Source: Rhizobium tumorigenes
GTDB taxonomy: Bacteria; Pseudomonadota; Alphaproteobacteria; Rhizobiales; Rhizobiaceae
NCBI RefSeq assembly: GCF_003240565.2
Contig: NZ_CP117255.1
Location: 3,463,501 to 3,527,500 of the forward strand
Reading direction: 5' to 3'
DNA: 64,000 bases
Of this stretch, positions 15,908 to 26,116 are shown piece by piece. The first letter of the stretch is position 1. Each line of letters starts with the position of its first letter. A model generated the notes under the pieces. It was not told the DNA's origin. It searched no databases and saw nothing but the letters and a program-made list of their open reading frames with translations. Both the position numbers and the translations under genes were made by a program.

Positions 15908-18331
15908 ATGAAATTCACACTCTCCTGGCTGAAGGATCACCTCGACACCGAGGCTGGTCTCGATGAAATCTGCACCCGGCTGACCGAGATCGGGCTTGAA
16001 GTCGATGCTGTCGACGACAAGGCGGCATTCAAGCCGTTCGTTATCGCCAAGGTGCTGTCGGCTGAAAAGCATCCGCAGGCCGACCGGCTGAAGGTGTTGA
16101 TGGTCGATACCGGTGCGGACAAGCCAGTGCAGGTCGTCTGTGGCGCGCCGAATGCTCGGGCCGGGATGATCGGCGCTTTCGCCCCCGCCGGCACCTATGT
16201 GCCCGGCATCGATGTGACGCTGACGGTCGGCAATATCCGTGGTGTCGAAAGCCATGGCATGATGTGCTCCGAGAAGGAGTTGCAGATTTCCGACAACCAT
16301 GACGGCATCATCGACCTGGCCGATGATGCACCGGTCGGTTCGAGCTATGCCACTTACGCCGGCCTCGACGATGCCATGATCGACGTCAACCTGACGCCGA
16401 ACCGGCCGGATTGCACCTCGATCTACGGCATCGCACGCGATCTCGCCGCATCCGGCCTCGGCACGCTGAAGACCCGCGCGGCACCTGCGTTCCCCATTGA
16501 GGGCGAAACGCCGGTGAAGGTGACGCTCGATCTCGATGACCCCAGGCTCTGCCCCGGCTTCGCGCTCCGCCTGGTGCGCGGCGTTAAGAACGGCCCGAGC
16601 CCGGCCTGGATGCAGCAGCGGCTGCTGGCGATCGGTTTGCGGCCGATCAGCGCGCTGGTCGATATCACCAATTACATGACCTTCGACCAAGGCCGTCCGA
16701 TGCACGTTTTCGACGCTGCCAAGGTCAAGGGCGACCTGACCGTGCGCCGTGCCCGCGACGGAGAAACCGTCCTCGCGCTGGATACCCGAGAATACAAGCT
16801 TTCCGGCAACAACGTCGTCATCGTTGACGACAACGGCATCGAGTCCATCGGTGGCATCATGGGCGGCGAGCACTCGGGCTGCGACGAGAACACCACCGAC
16901 GTGCTGATCGAATCCGCACTGTGGGACGCCATGAACATCGCCAAGTCCGGCCGCAGCCTTGGCATCATCACCGACGCCCGCTATCGTTTCGAGCGCGGCG
17001 TCGATCCGGACTATATGTTGCCCGGTCTTGAGCGCACTACGGAACTGGTGCTGGAGATCTGCGGCGGTACTGCTGCCAAGGCCAATGTCGTCGGCTACAC
17101 GCCCTATGAGCCCAAGATCGTCGATTTCCCCTTCGCCGAAATCAAGCGGCTGACCGGCCTTGAGGTCTCCACCACCGAGAGCACCGAAATCCTGCAGCGC
17201 CTCGGCTTCAAGGTCTCGGGCTCCGGCGAGCGCGTCTCGGTTGCGGTCCCCTCCTGGCGCCCGGATGTCGACGGCAAGGCTGATCTCGTCGAGGAGGTCA
17301 TGCGTATCCACGGCGTCGATAATATTAAGCCTACGCCTCTTGAAAGCCATGCCGCCGTCAACGGCAAGATCCTGACGACGCTGCAGATCCGCACCCGCAC
17401 CGCTAAGCGTGCGCTGGCCTCGCGTGGCATGCTGGAAGCGGTCATGTGGTCGTTCATCTCGACGGACCAGGCGAAGCTGTTCGGCGGCGGATCCGATACC
17501 CTGAGACTTGCTAACCCTATCGCGGCCGACATGTCCGATATGCGGCCGTCGCTGCTGCCGGGCTTGCTGAGTGCTGCTCAGAGAAACGCCGACAAGGGCT
17601 ACGGCGACGTTGCGCTGTTCGAAGTCTCCGGCACCTACGAGAGCGACCGGCCGGAAGGCCAGCGGCGAGTGGCTGGCGGCATCCGTCGGGGCACGGCGAC
17701 GCTTTCTGGCGCCGGTCGCATCTGGTCGAACGCTACCAAGGGCGGTGGCAAGGCGGTCGATGTATTCGATGCCAAGGCCGATGCCCTGGCCGTCATCGAG
17801 GCTTGCGGGCTGCCGATGGGCAATATCCAGATCGAGCATGGCGGGCCGGATTGGTACCACCCCGGTCGCTCCGGTACGATCAAGATGGGCCCTAAGGTCG
17901 TGCTCGGTTATTTCGGCGAGTTCCATCCGAAGACGCTGGAGGCACTCGATGTCTCAGGAGCGCTCTGTGGCTTCGAGGTGTTCCTCGACGTCATGCCCGA
18001 GCCGAAGCGCAAGCCGACGCGGACCAAGCCGGCGCTCGAGCTTTCGCCCTTGCAGGTGGTCAAGCGTGACTTCGCCTTTGTCGTCGACAAGACGGTGGAA
18101 GCCGGCGCCATCATCCGGGCGGCATCCGGCGCAGACCGAAAGCTGGTGACGTCAGTCAACATCTTCGATGTGTTCGAAGGCGCTTCGCTCGGCGAGGGCA
18201 AGAAATCAGTCGCCATCGAGGTTCAGATCCAGCCGGCGGAGCGCACATTGACCGATCAGGATTTCGACGCGCTGACCCAGAAGATCGTCGCCAACGTCAC
18301 CAAGACGACCGGTGGCGTGTTGCGCGGCTGA
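15908..18331 (+). CDS. pheT: Phenylalanine-tRNA ligase, beta subunit
   Basis: The 807-residue beta subunit binds tRNA and edits mischarged Tyr-tRNA-Phe. Domains in order: N-terminal B1 ([14 protein letters not shown]), the EMAP-II-like OB fold B2 (about residues 40-150; [18 protein letters not shown]), editing domain B3/B4 (about 215-400), B5 DNA-binding-like domain (about 405-475), the catalytic-like B6/B7 core, and the C-terminal ferredoxin-like anticodon-binding domain (about 710-807; [14 protein letters not shown]). All are present and unbroken. GAGAAG precedes the ATG. It is separated from pheS by brnTA, so its expression depends either on read-through or on its own promoter. Confidence 0.98.
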   Translation: MKFTLSWLKDHLDTEAGLDEICTRLTEIGLEVDAVDDKAAFKPFVIAKVLSAEKHPQADRLKVLMVDTGADKPVQVVCGAPNARAGMIGAFAPAGTYVPGIDVTLTVGNIRGVESHGMMCSEKELQISDNHDGIIDLADDAPVGSSYATYAGLDDAMIDVNLTPNRPDCTSIYGIARDLAASGLGTLKTRAAPAFPIEGETPVKVTLDLDDPRLCPGFALRLVRGVKNGPSPAWMQQRLLAIGLRPISALVDITNYMTFDQGRPMHVFDAAKVKGDLTVRRARDGETVLALDTREYKLSGNNVVIVDDNGIESIGGIMGGEHSGCDENTTDVLIESALWDAMNIAKSGRSLGIITDARYRFERGVDPDYMLPGLERTTELVLEICGGTAAKANVVGYTPYEPKIVDFPFAEIKRLTGLEVSTTESTEILQRLGFKVSGSGERVSVAVPSWRPDVDGKADLVEEVMRIHGVDNIKPTPLESHAAVNGKILTTLQIRTRTAKRALASRGMLEAVMWSFISTDQAKLFGGGSDTLRLANPIAADMSDMRPSLLPGLLSAAQRNADKGYGDVALFEVSGTYESDRPEGQRRVAGGIRRGTATLSGAGRIWSNATKGGGKAVDVFDAKADALAVIEACGLPMGNIQIEHGGPDWYHPGRSGTIKMGPKVVLGYFGEFHPKTLEALDVSGALCGFEVFLDVMPEPKRKPTRTKPALELSPLQVVKRDFAFVVDKTVEAGAIIRAASGADRKLVTSVNIFDVFEGASLGEGKKSVAIEVQIQPAERTLTDQDFDALTQKIVANVTKTTGGVLRG

Positions 18332-18346
18332 TACCCATAAACCCAC

Positions 18347-18389
18347 AGGCGCCTCACTCGCCGCCACGTCTGACGGCGGGTGAGCGCCT
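18347..18389 (+). terminator. Strong imperfect hairpin after pheT
   Basis: AGGCGCCTCACTCGCCG pairs with CGGCGGGTGAGCGCCT (18347-18363 and 18374-18389) with one bulge. It begins 15 bases after the pheT stop. A T5 run follows only 23 bases later, so it may act with Rho or as an RNA-stabilising end instead of a textbook terminator. Confidence 0.5.
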
Positions 18390-18506
18390 CTCTGGTGCGT
18401 AGCATCATATTTTTGCGATGCACCAAACCTCGACCCCTTGTCCATGAGCGCATTTGCGCATAGCGAGGAATGGTGCCGGCCATCACGGCGGCTCGAGGGT
18501 AGCGAA

Positions 18507-19811
18507 GTGTCGAAGCGCAGTTTTTCCTTCCCCAGTGCCGAGATTCGCGCAAAGGCGATCGGTGAGATCCACTCCAGGCCCTATACGCTGCTCGCACTTC
18601 CGCGCGTCGTTTTCCAGATTGCCTTCCTGACGGAAGCAAATTTCACTGCCGACCACGCAATCCTCACGGATCTGTCGCTGGGGCAGGGTGTTCCGGCTCC
18701 TGCTGCCGATTCCAGCCATCATACGATGACCTGGGGTGGCGGCATGTTGCGCTGGGAGCGTCATACGGAATTCTCGACCTATTTCTGGGACACCCCGGCT
18801 CCCGCGAAATTCGGCGGTGATATCCCGATCAATCCTTTTGGATCCCGCTTTGTCGCGCCGGGGCCGTTCATCTCCGGTGTCCGCATCGAGATCCGGCCTG
18901 CCATAGAGGTATCGGTGGATGTGATCGAGAATTTCGACCTGACCAGTCTCTGTCAGAGCACCGTGGCGGACGGCAAGGCGACGATCGTGACCGACTTCCG
19001 CCAGGATGGCGATGGCCTCACCAAGTTCCTGATCCTCGACCGGGGCATGACGGATGCCGCACGTGGCATGCTCACCCAGCGTATCCTCGATATCGAGACC
19101 TATCGCACGTTGGCGATGATGGGTTTGCCACTTGCGCAGACCCTTTCCCCCGAGATCCGCCAGATCGAGAACAGCTTCACCGCCATCACCCAGGGCATGA
19201 AGCAGCACGCGCGTGACGAAGCAGATGCGATGCTCGCCGAGATCACCCGCCTTGCTGCCGAACTGGAGGCAAATGCGGCTCTGAGCCTCTATCGATTCGG
19301 AGCCAGCCGCGCCTATTACGACATCGTCCTTGATCGTGTCGCCATGCTGGCGGAGAAGGGGCTTCCCGGCAACGAGACGCTTGGCGCCTTCCTGCAACGG
19401 CGCCTGGCGCCGGCCATGCGAACATGCCAGTCCGTGGAAGTGCGGCAGGCCAACCTCTCGAGCAAACTGGCGCGCGCCAGCGGCCTGCTGCGCAGCTGGA
19501 TCGACGTCGACCTGCAGAAGTTCAACACCGAAATTCTGGCATCTATGGACAAGCGGGCGCATCTGCAGCTGCGCTTGCAGCAAACGGTGGAAGGCCTGTC
19601 GGTGGCGGCCATTTCCTATTACGTCATCGGCCTGGTCGGCTATCTCGCCAAGGTCATCCACGCCATCGGTCTCGATATTTCGTCCGATACGCTGACGGGT
19701 GCCTCAGTGCCGTTCGTGATCGTCGGTGTCTGGCTTACGGTCCGGCGCATCCGGAGCCGGCATAGCGATGATCCCATGCGTGCATCAAACAAACCTCGCT
19801 CCATCAACTGA
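18507..19811 (+). CDS. DUF3422 family membrane protein
   Basis: A 434-residue protein of the uncharacterised DUF3422 family, widespread in proteobacteria. The N-terminal soluble domain has the family's EIHSRPY opening (residues about 19-25) and repeated short motifs such as TWGGGMLRWERHTEFSTYF. A long helical region with coiled-coil character spans about residues 210-345. Two hydrophobic helices near the C-terminus (about 365-385 and 395-415: AISYYVIGLVGYLAKVIH and VPFVIVGVWLTV) anchor it in the inner membrane. The GTG at 18507 is chosen because it has GAGGGT upstream and precedes the conserved region; an ATG at 18444 lacks a ribosome site. No function is known; the layout resembles CorA-like or scaffold proteins but no metal-channel motif is seen. 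Confidence 0.8.
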   Translation: MSKRSFSFPSAEIRAKAIGEIHSRPYTLLALPRVVFQIAFLTEANFTADHAILTDLSLGQGVPAPAADSSHHTMTWGGGMLRWERHTEFSTYFWDTPAPAKFGGDIPINPFGSRFVAPGPFISGVRIEIRPAIEVSVDVIENFDLTSLCQSTVADGKATIVTDFRQDGDGLTKFLILDRGMTDAARGMLTQRILDIETYRTLAMMGLPLAQTLSPEIRQIENSFTAITQGMKQHARDEADAMLAEITRLAAELEANAALSLYRFGASRAYYDIVLDRVAMLAEKGLPGNETLGAFLQRRLAPAMRTCQSVEVRQANLSSKLARASGLLRSWIDVDLQKFNTEILASMDKRAHLQLRLQQTVEGLSVAAISYYVIGLVGYLAKVIHAIGLDISSDTLTGASVPFVIVGVWLTVRRIRSRHSDDPMRASNKPRSIN

Positions 19812-19950
19812 ACACGCTCATCGCTGGAGAGGTGATGCTGGATTTTTTGATCTTCGCGCCTGGAACCTCAATGGAAAAGGCGGCGCCCGCTCTCGCTGAC
19901 ACCGCCTCGTTGTATCTCTCTATCGGTTGAACGCGACAACCGGCCCAACA

Positions 19951-20175
19951 TTATTTCTGCATCCGGCTCTTGATCTCGTCGATACGCTTGGACGCTTCCG
20001 CCTTGGAGAGCTCTTCGGAAAAAGCATCCGGCTCGTGCGCCTGTTCCGTCAACGTTTTCAAATAGGACTTTTGCGCTCCGGTCATAGGTTCGTCGCCGGT
20101 GACCCAGTCGTCCGGATCCTTCTCCGTGTTGGAAGAAGGATCCGGATTGGTCTTAGGATTGTGTTCGTCTATCAT
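19951..20175 (-). CDS. DUF3072 small protein
   Basis: A 74-residue, strongly acidic, soluble protein. The DPDDWVTGDEPMTGAQKSYLKTL segment (about residues 20-42) and the LSKAEASKRIDEI helix (about 56-68) are the DUF3072 signature; these proteins occur widely in rhizobia and actinobacteria, with no known role. The SAP-like C-terminal helix pair suggests a small nucleic-acid or protein-binding domain, but that is inference. The ATG at 20175 has an excellent AAGGAGG. It is transcribed toward DUF3422 and lies between two unrelated genes. Confidence 0.85.
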   Translation of the reverse strand: MIDEHNPKTNPDPSSNTEKDPDDWVTGDEPMTGAQKSYLKTLTEQAHEPDAFSEELSKAEASKRIDEIKSRMQK

Positions 20176-20226
20176 TGCTAGCCTCCTTGTTTGTTCTCTT
20201 AACGTTCTTGAGGAGGCCAGGTTCCG

Positions 20227-21243
<1,017 letters not shown>

Positions 21244-21343
21244 TCAGCCATGCAGGCGACACGATGCAACCTGCAAAATAGGGCAACCCAGCGCTTTTGA
21301 ATATGGGTGCAAAAGGCAATGTGCTGTTCTATCATTTAGACCA

Positions 21344-22234
21344 ATGAACAGGACTCAGCTTTCGCAATTGGCAGTTCTTGCCGCCGTCGCCGCGCATCGC
21401 AGCTTCCGGGCTGCGGCTAAGGAGCTGGCTATCGCGCCGTCGGCCGTCAGCCATGCCATATCGAGCCTGGAGGCGAGCCTCGGCGTCCGCCTTCTGGCCC
21501 GCACCACCCGCAGCGTCGCGCCGACGGAGGAGGGGCAACGCCTGCTGGAACGCCTGCGGCCGGCGCTCGATGAGATCGGCATTGCGCTGGAGGCGGCCAT
21601 CGACGCGCGTGACCGGCCCGCCGGCAACCTGCGCATTACCGCGCCCCGGTTCGCCTCGGACATCCTGCTTGGACCCCGCATCGGAGATTTCCTCAATGCC
21701 TATCCCGATATCACGCTGGAGATTGCCAACGAGGATGGCTTCATCGACATCGTCGACCAGGGCTATGACGCCGGCATTCGGATGGAGGAAAGCCTCGATG
21801 CCGACATGATCGCTGTGCGCATCTCGCCTGAGATGCGCACAATCATTGCCGCCTCGCCGAGTTATTTCGCAAAGCATCCGATCCCCGTCCATCCCCGCGA
21901 CCTCGTCGCACACCGCTGCATCAAGCGCCGCTTTTCGAACGGCGCGATCTATCGCTGGGAGTTCGACAAGGACGGCGAGTCTCTCGTGGTCTCGGTCGAC
22001 GGGCCGCTCATCGTCGGCGAGGACAGGCTGGCGCTGCTGGCAGCTCTGAACGGCGCCGGTCTTGCCTATCTCTTCAACATCCGCGTCGAGGACGAGGTGG
22101 CCGGCGGGCGGCTGGTCCGGGTGCTGGAGGACTGGTGCCAGCCCTATCCCGGTCCCTTCCTTTATTATCCCAGCCGCCGGCAGCTGCGTCCGGCGTTGCG
22201 CGCCTTCATCGATTTCTTCAAGGTCGATGGCTGA
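21344..22234 (+). CDS. LysR-family transcription regulator
   Basis: A 296-residue regulator. The N-terminal winged helix-turn-helix (about residues 1-60: LAVLAAVAAHRSFRAAAKELAIAPSAVSHAISSLEASLG) is followed by the two-lobed periplasmic-binding-like effector domain (GNLRITAPRF, DAGIRMEESL, FLYYPSRRQLRPALRAFIDF). It belongs to the DsdC/AaeR-like group that often controls neighbouring oxidoreductases. It is divergent from the aldo/keto reductase across 121 bases, where AT-rich TxxxA repeats could bind it; no single operator could be fixed. The ATG at 21344 begins the conserved HTH; a longer frame upstream has no such sequence. Confidence 0.92.
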   Translation: MNRTQLSQLAVLAAVAAHRSFRAAAKELAIAPSAVSHAISSLEASLGVRLLARTTRSVAPTEEGQRLLERLRPALDEIGIALEAAIDARDRPAGNLRITAPRFASDILLGPRIGDFLNAYPDITLEIANEDGFIDIVDQGYDAGIRMEESLDADMIAVRISPEMRTIIAASPSYFAKHPIPVHPRDLVAHRCIKRRFSNGAIYRWEFDKDGESLVVSVDGPLIVGEDRLALLAALNGAGLAYLFNIRVEDEVAGGRLVRVLEDWCQPYPGPFLYYPSRRQLRPALRAFIDFFKVDG

Positions 22235-22297
22235 GATGCAGAGTTTCGGGTGGCCGGCATGAAAATGCCGCTTACCCTGGCGGGGAGGAGAGCCTAC

Positions 22298-22909
22298 ATG
22301 AAAAGACCGGCATCGATGCGCGGGCTGGAAGATCTGGGGCGGGTGCGGCTGTCCGAAAACTTCTTCCTTCGCGACTTCCTGCATTCCGAAATAGGCACCC
22401 TTTACCGCATCCCGAATGTCCCTGATGACCCCGCCCTTGCCATCGCGGCCGGCAGTCGGCTTTGCGCCGACCTGCTGGAGCCCCTGCAAGCGACATTCGG
22501 AAGGTTGCACCTTCGTTCAGGCTACCGCTCGCAGGCGCTTAACCGCTTCGGAAACGAAAATAATTTGAACTGCGCTCGCAATGACGCCGCCGGCCATGTC
22601 TGGGACCTCAGGGATGCCGATGGCTTCATGGGCGCAACCGCCTGCGTCGTGGTCCCCTGGGTGTGGGATCGCTATCAGGCACCAGGCGACTGGCAAAAGC
22701 TGGCTTGGTGGATCCACGACCAGCTCCCATACGCCTCCCTGCAGTTTTTTCCGAAGCTCTGGGCCTTCAACATCTCCTGGCATGAGCGCCCGAAGCGATC
22801 GATCAGCAGCTACGCCGCGCCGCGCGGCATCCTGACCCGGGAAGGTATGGCCAACTGGTCGGGCGGTCATTCGGGGTCGTATGACGGCTTTCCGCGGATC
22901 AGAGCGTAA
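22298..22909 (+). CDS. M15-like (peptidase-related) protein with altered metal site
   Basis: A 203-residue protein. The N-terminal half reads like the peptidase M15A/VanY-related fold: LSENFFLRDFLHSEIG, LCADLLEPLQATFGRLHLRSGYRSQALNRFG, then AGHVWDL. In active M15 enzymes zinc is held by SxHxxGxAxD and a later GxH pair. Here the first His is not in place (NLNCARNDAAGHVWD), so the metal site is incomplete or different, and a Trp-rich C-terminal half (WVWDRYQAPGDWQKLAWWIHDQ) is unlike known endolysins. The ATG at 22298 is chosen for its GGAGGAG site. Its end overlaps the convergent GNAT gene by 11 bases. Function unknown. Confidence 0.62.
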   Translation: MKRPASMRGLEDLGRVRLSENFFLRDFLHSEIGTLYRIPNVPDDPALAIAAGSRLCADLLEPLQATFGRLHLRSGYRSQALNRFGNENNLNCARNDAAGHVWDLRDADGFMGATACVVVPWVWDRYQAPGDWQKLAWWIHDQLPYASLQFFPKLWAFNISWHERPKRSISSYAAPRGILTREGMANWSGGHSGSYDGFPRIRA

Positions 22910-23342
22910 TGCGATAGCGTATGTGGCCGTCGCTCTGGACGAAGCGGTCGTATAGCTTGCGGGCAGTGCTGTTGGTCTCGTCCGTATGCCAGTAGAGCCG
23001 CGTCCAGCCGCTCGCCTTGGAAAGCGCCACTAGGTCGTCCAGCAGCGCCTGACCTACGCCCTTGCCGCGCACTTCCGCGTCGACGAACAGGTCTTCGAGG
23101 TAGCAATCGAGACCTGAAGTCCAGGTACCTTCGTGGGTCAGGCAAAGGGCAAAGCCCATCACGACGTCATCGACAACGGCCACTCGCATGAAGATCGCCG
23201 ACGCCGGGTCGAAAACCCGGCGCCATGTGAGATCGGTGATGTCGTCCGCGATGCCAACGCCATAGAAAGCGAGGTAGTCGGCCCAGAGTGCGCGCCAGCG
23301 GGCCTCGTCGTCGGGTCTGGCTTCTCGGATCGTCACCGTCAT
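22899..23342 (-). CDS. GNAT-family N-acetyltransferase
   Basis: A 147-residue acetyltransferase of the compact GNAT type. It opens with VTIREARPDDEARW. The core strand DCYLEDLFVDAEVRGKGVGQALL contains the acetyl-CoA loop (RGKGVG, about residues 92-97), and YWHTDETNSTARKLYDRF at about 117-134 is the C-terminal arm. The sequence resembles enzymes acetylating small amines or diamines. It lies 13 bases downstream of an aldo/keto reductase transcribed the same way, so the pair may be one unit. No substrate is known. Confidence 0.88.
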   Translation of the reverse strand: MTVTIREARPDDEARWRALWADYLAFYGVGIADDITDLTWRRVFDPASAIFMRVAVVDDVVMGFALCLTHEGTWTSGLDCYLEDLFVDAEVRGKGVGQALLDDLVALSKASGWTRLYWHTDETNSTARKLYDRFVQSDGHIRYRITL

Positions 23343-23355
23343 TTTGTCGTCCTCG

Positions 23356-24306
23356 TTATGCGCCTGCCTTGTCGAGCAGGTCCATTGCCTCAGGCGATAA
23401 TGTCAGCTGCGCAGACTTCACCAAAGCCTCCAGCTGCGCAAGGCTGGTCGCTGAAGCGATCGGCGCCGTCACGGCCTTTTTCTGCTGCAGCCAGGCGAGG
23501 GAAATCTCGGCGGGAGCTGCCCCTGTCTCCTTGGCGACGGTATCGAGCGCCGACAGGATTCGAAGTCCCTTGTCGTCCAGATACTTCGCCACCCTGTCCT
23601 GGCGTGCCTTGCCCTCGGTGTCGGCCTTGCTGCGGTATTTGCCAGAGAGGAAGCCCGACGCCAGGCTGAAATAGGTGATGACGCCAATGTTTTCACGCAT
23701 GCAGAGGTCGGCAAGCGGGCCTTCGAAACTCCCGCGATCATAGAGATTGTATTCCGGCTGCAGCACGTCGTAGCGCTGGACGCCGGTCTTTTCTGCGGCA
23801 TCGAGCGAGGCCTGCAGTTGCGCCGCGTCGAGATTGGAGCAACCGACCGCGCGAATTTTGCCCTGCTGGCGCAGCTTGGCATAGGCACCCAAAGTTTCCT
23901 CGTAAGGCGTCTCCGGGTCGGCCCAATGGGATAGATAGAGATCGATATAGTCGGTCTGCAGCCGCCTCAGCGAATCTTCCACCGCCTTCAGGATGTAGCT
24001 TTCCTTCAGGCCCTTCTTGTCGGGCCCCATCTCAGAACCGACCTTGGTGATGATGATCGCCTTGTCGCGCGCCACATGCCCCAGTTTCAGCCACTTGCCG
24101 ATGATCTCTTCAGAATCGCCACCTTTGTTGGTGGGCACCCAGCGCGAATAGACGTCGGCCGTATCGATGGTGTTGAAGCCGGCGCCGAAGAAGGCGTCGA
24201 GAATATCGAAGGACGTCTTCTCATCGGCAGTCCAGCCGAAGACATTGCCGCCGAAGACAATTGGCGAAATTGAAAGTCCTGTTTTACCGAGTGGGCGCAT
24301 CTGCAT
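23356..24306 (-). CDS. Aldo/keto reductase
   Basis: A 316-residue NAD(P)H-dependent TIM-barrel oxidoreductase. It begins MRPLGKTGLSISPIVFGGN; the catalytic Asp/Tyr lie in NTIDTADVYSRW, the Lys in IITKVGSEMG and the His in LYLSHWADPETPYEETL. The cofactor end is TAPIASATSLAQLEAL. It belongs to the YajO/auxin-induced-like group often annotated in sugar or xenobiotic metabolism. AGGAG precedes the ATG. It is divergent from a Gfo/Idh/MocA oxidoreductase and could form a small redox unit with it and the GNAT gene, but no common pathway is evident. Confidence 0.9.
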   Translation of the reverse strand: MQMRPLGKTGLSISPIVFGGNVFGWTADEKTSFDILDAFFGAGFNTIDTADVYSRWVPTNKGGDSEEIIGKWLKLGHVARDKAIIITKVGSEMGPDKKGLKESYILKAVEDSLRRLQTDYIDLYLSHWADPETPYEETLGAYAKLRQQGKIRAVGCSNLDAAQLQASLDAAEKTGVQRYDVLQPEYNLYDRGSFEGPLADLCMRENIGVITYFSLASGFLSGKYRSKADTEGKARQDRVAKYLDDKGLRILSALDTVAKETGAAPAEISLAWLQQKKAVTAPIASATSLAQLEALVKSAQLTLSPEAMDLLDKAGA

Positions 24307-24480
24307 GCCGCTCTCCTGAATGAAGTGGGACGCTGAAAAATTGGCACAGCGCTAAGCCGCCCTGCCTATGTAGGGCCTGGACGTCGTTAAGGAAACCGGA
24401 CGTCGGTGAATTGCCCCGCCGGCGTTGCGCGCTACCTCAACGCTGCCTATGATCGGGCGATAAAGGATGAGGAGATATCG

Positions 24481-25467
24481 ATGATGCGTTTTGGAATTCT
24501 ATCGACTGCCAAGATCGGTCGCGAACTCGTGGTGCCCGCCATTCAGGATGCGGAGAACTGCGTGGTCACCGCTGTTGCCAGCCGCGAGCTCGCCCGCGCC
24601 CGCGAAATGGCGGACCGCTTCTCCATTCCGCACGCCTTCGGCTCCTACGAGGAGATGCTCGCCTCCGATACGATCGATGCTGTCTACATCCCGCTGCCGA
24701 CATCGCAGCATGTCGAGTGGTCGATCAAGGCCGCCGATGCAGGCAAGCACGTGCTCTGCGAAAAGCCGATCGCCCTCAAGGCTGCCGAGATTGACAGCCT
24801 GATTGCCGCCCGTGATCGCAACAAGGTGCTGGTGAGCGAAGCCTACATGGTGGTGTATACGCCGGTCTGGAAGAAGGTAAGGGAACTGCTTGCCGAGGGC
24901 GCCATCGGCCGCCTGCGGCATGTGCAGGGCGCTTTTACCTATTTCAACCGCGATGCCGGCAACATGCGCAACATTCCAGCACTCGGCGGCGGCGGCCTCC
25001 CTGATATCGGCGTCTACCCGTCGATCACCACCCGCTTTGCCACGGGCAAGGAGCCACAGCGCATCCAGGCGGTCACCGAGCGCGATCCCGAGTTCGGCAC
25101 TGACATGTACTCCAGCGTCAAGGCCGATTTCGGCGACTTCGAGATGAGCTTCTACATCTCGACGCAGATGGCCAGCCGGCAGATCATGGTCTTCCACGGC
25201 ACGGACGGCTTCATCGAGGTGAAATCGCCGTTCAATGCAGATCGCTATGGCGCTGAAGAGGTCGAGCTTGCCAATCGCAGCCATGGTCAGTCGCAGATCT
25301 TCCGCTTTCCCGACAGCCGCCAGTACAAGCTGGAGGCAGAGGCCTTTGCCGACGCTGCTACCGGTGGGGCTGCAGAGGTGGTGACGCTGGAAAGCTCGAA
25401 GAAGAACCAGGCGATGATCGACGCGATCTATCGCGCCAGCGAAAAGGATGGCTGGGAAACAGTCTGA
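24481..25467 (+). CDS. Gfo/Idh/MocA-family oxidoreductase
   Basis: A 328-residue NAD(P)-dependent sugar or inositol-type dehydrogenase. The Rossmann opening is [19 protein letters not shown] (about residues 3-21), the family's [11 protein letters not shown] motif with its catalytic Lys lies near residues 95-105, and [14 protein letters not shown] contributes to the active site. The C-terminal alpha/beta domain handles the sugar. It starts at the first of two adjacent ATGs behind GAGGAG. The closest relatives are often called oxidoreductases of unknown sugar. It stands alone between divergent and convergent neighbours. Confidence 0.9.
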   Translation: MMRFGILSTAKIGRELVVPAIQDAENCVVTAVASRELARAREMADRFSIPHAFGSYEEMLASDTIDAVYIPLPTSQHVEWSIKAADAGKHVLCEKPIALKAAEIDSLIAARDRNKVLVSEAYMVVYTPVWKKVRELLAEGAIGRLRHVQGAFTYFNRDAGNMRNIPALGGGGLPDIGVYPSITTRFATGKEPQRIQAVTERDPEFGTDMYSSVKADFGDFEMSFYISTQMASRQIMVFHGTDGFIEVKSPFNADRYGAEEVELANRSHGQSQIFRFPDSRQYKLEAEAFADAATGGAAEVVTLESSKKNQAMIDAIYRASEKDGWETV

Positions 25468-25476
25468 TCTCGAAGC

Positions 25477-25851
25477 TCAGCGGCGGAAGACGAAGCGGGA
25501 ATAGCCGAAAAAGCTGAACGCCGTCGCCGCCGCCGAGGCCATTACCAAGGCAAAGGTCGGACGCAGGATCGGGATCGTGATCAGAAGCCCGGAATAGATC
25601 CCGTAGTTGATCAGCGCCGAAACGACACCAACAGAGCCATACCGAAACCCTTCGACGGCCAGCGATTGGCTGGATTTTTCGAAGGTGAAGCTGTGGTTGA
25701 AGAACCAGGTAGCCAGCATCGCCGACGGAATGCTGATGGCACGGGCCCCAAAAGGCCCGATCGGCGTGTAATGCAGCAGCAGCATCAGCAGGCCGCCATC
25801 GACCACGAAGCCGATGCTGCCGGCGATGGCAAACCAGAACAGTTTCTTCAT
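25477..25851 (-). CDS. GtrA-family small membrane protein
   Basis: A 124-residue protein with four hydrophobic helices (about residues 4-22, 35-55, 72-92, 98-118) and the GtrA family pattern WFAIAGSIGFVVDGGLL, NHSFTFEKS, GYSRFVF. GtrA proteins are thought to flip or present undecaprenyl-phosphate-linked sugars, as in O-antigen glucosylation. The ATG at 25851 begins the conserved region; a TTG 21 bases upstream is an alternative. It is divergent from a large GT-C type membrane protein, which fits a shared role in lipid-linked sugar transfer. There is a 265-bp control region between them with no other gene that I can see. Confidence 0.85.
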   Translation of the reverse strand: MKKLFWFAIAGSIGFVVDGGLLMLLLHYTPIGPFGARAISIPSAMLATWFFNHSFTFEKSSQSLAVEGFRYGSVGVVSALINYGIYSGLLITIPILRPTFALVMASAAATAFSFFGYSRFVFRR

Positions 25852-26116
25852 GCTGCACCGCTGTGGCTGCAATCGGGGGCCAGGCGTAAGTGGACGATAT
25901 CGGTGGTCAACGGCTGTAGCATCGGCGTGGTCGCTCGTTCATAACGTCGTTGGTGCGGTGGCCGGTGCAAGGCGCATCAGCAACCGGTGTCTCCCCACCG
26001 ACCATCCCACCAATTCGTCAATATTTCCTGACGGATGGTGGCCGCTGACTTTACGCTTTCTTGAGGCTGGACCGGTAGTTTCGTCTCTGCAGCAAGTAAG
26101 GGTACGGGATCACGAC

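Noticed and set aside
15869-17926. Long open frame (685 codons) on the minus strand
   Set aside because: It is antisense to pheT, whose family motifs are complete on the plus strand; its translation has biased composition and no family features.
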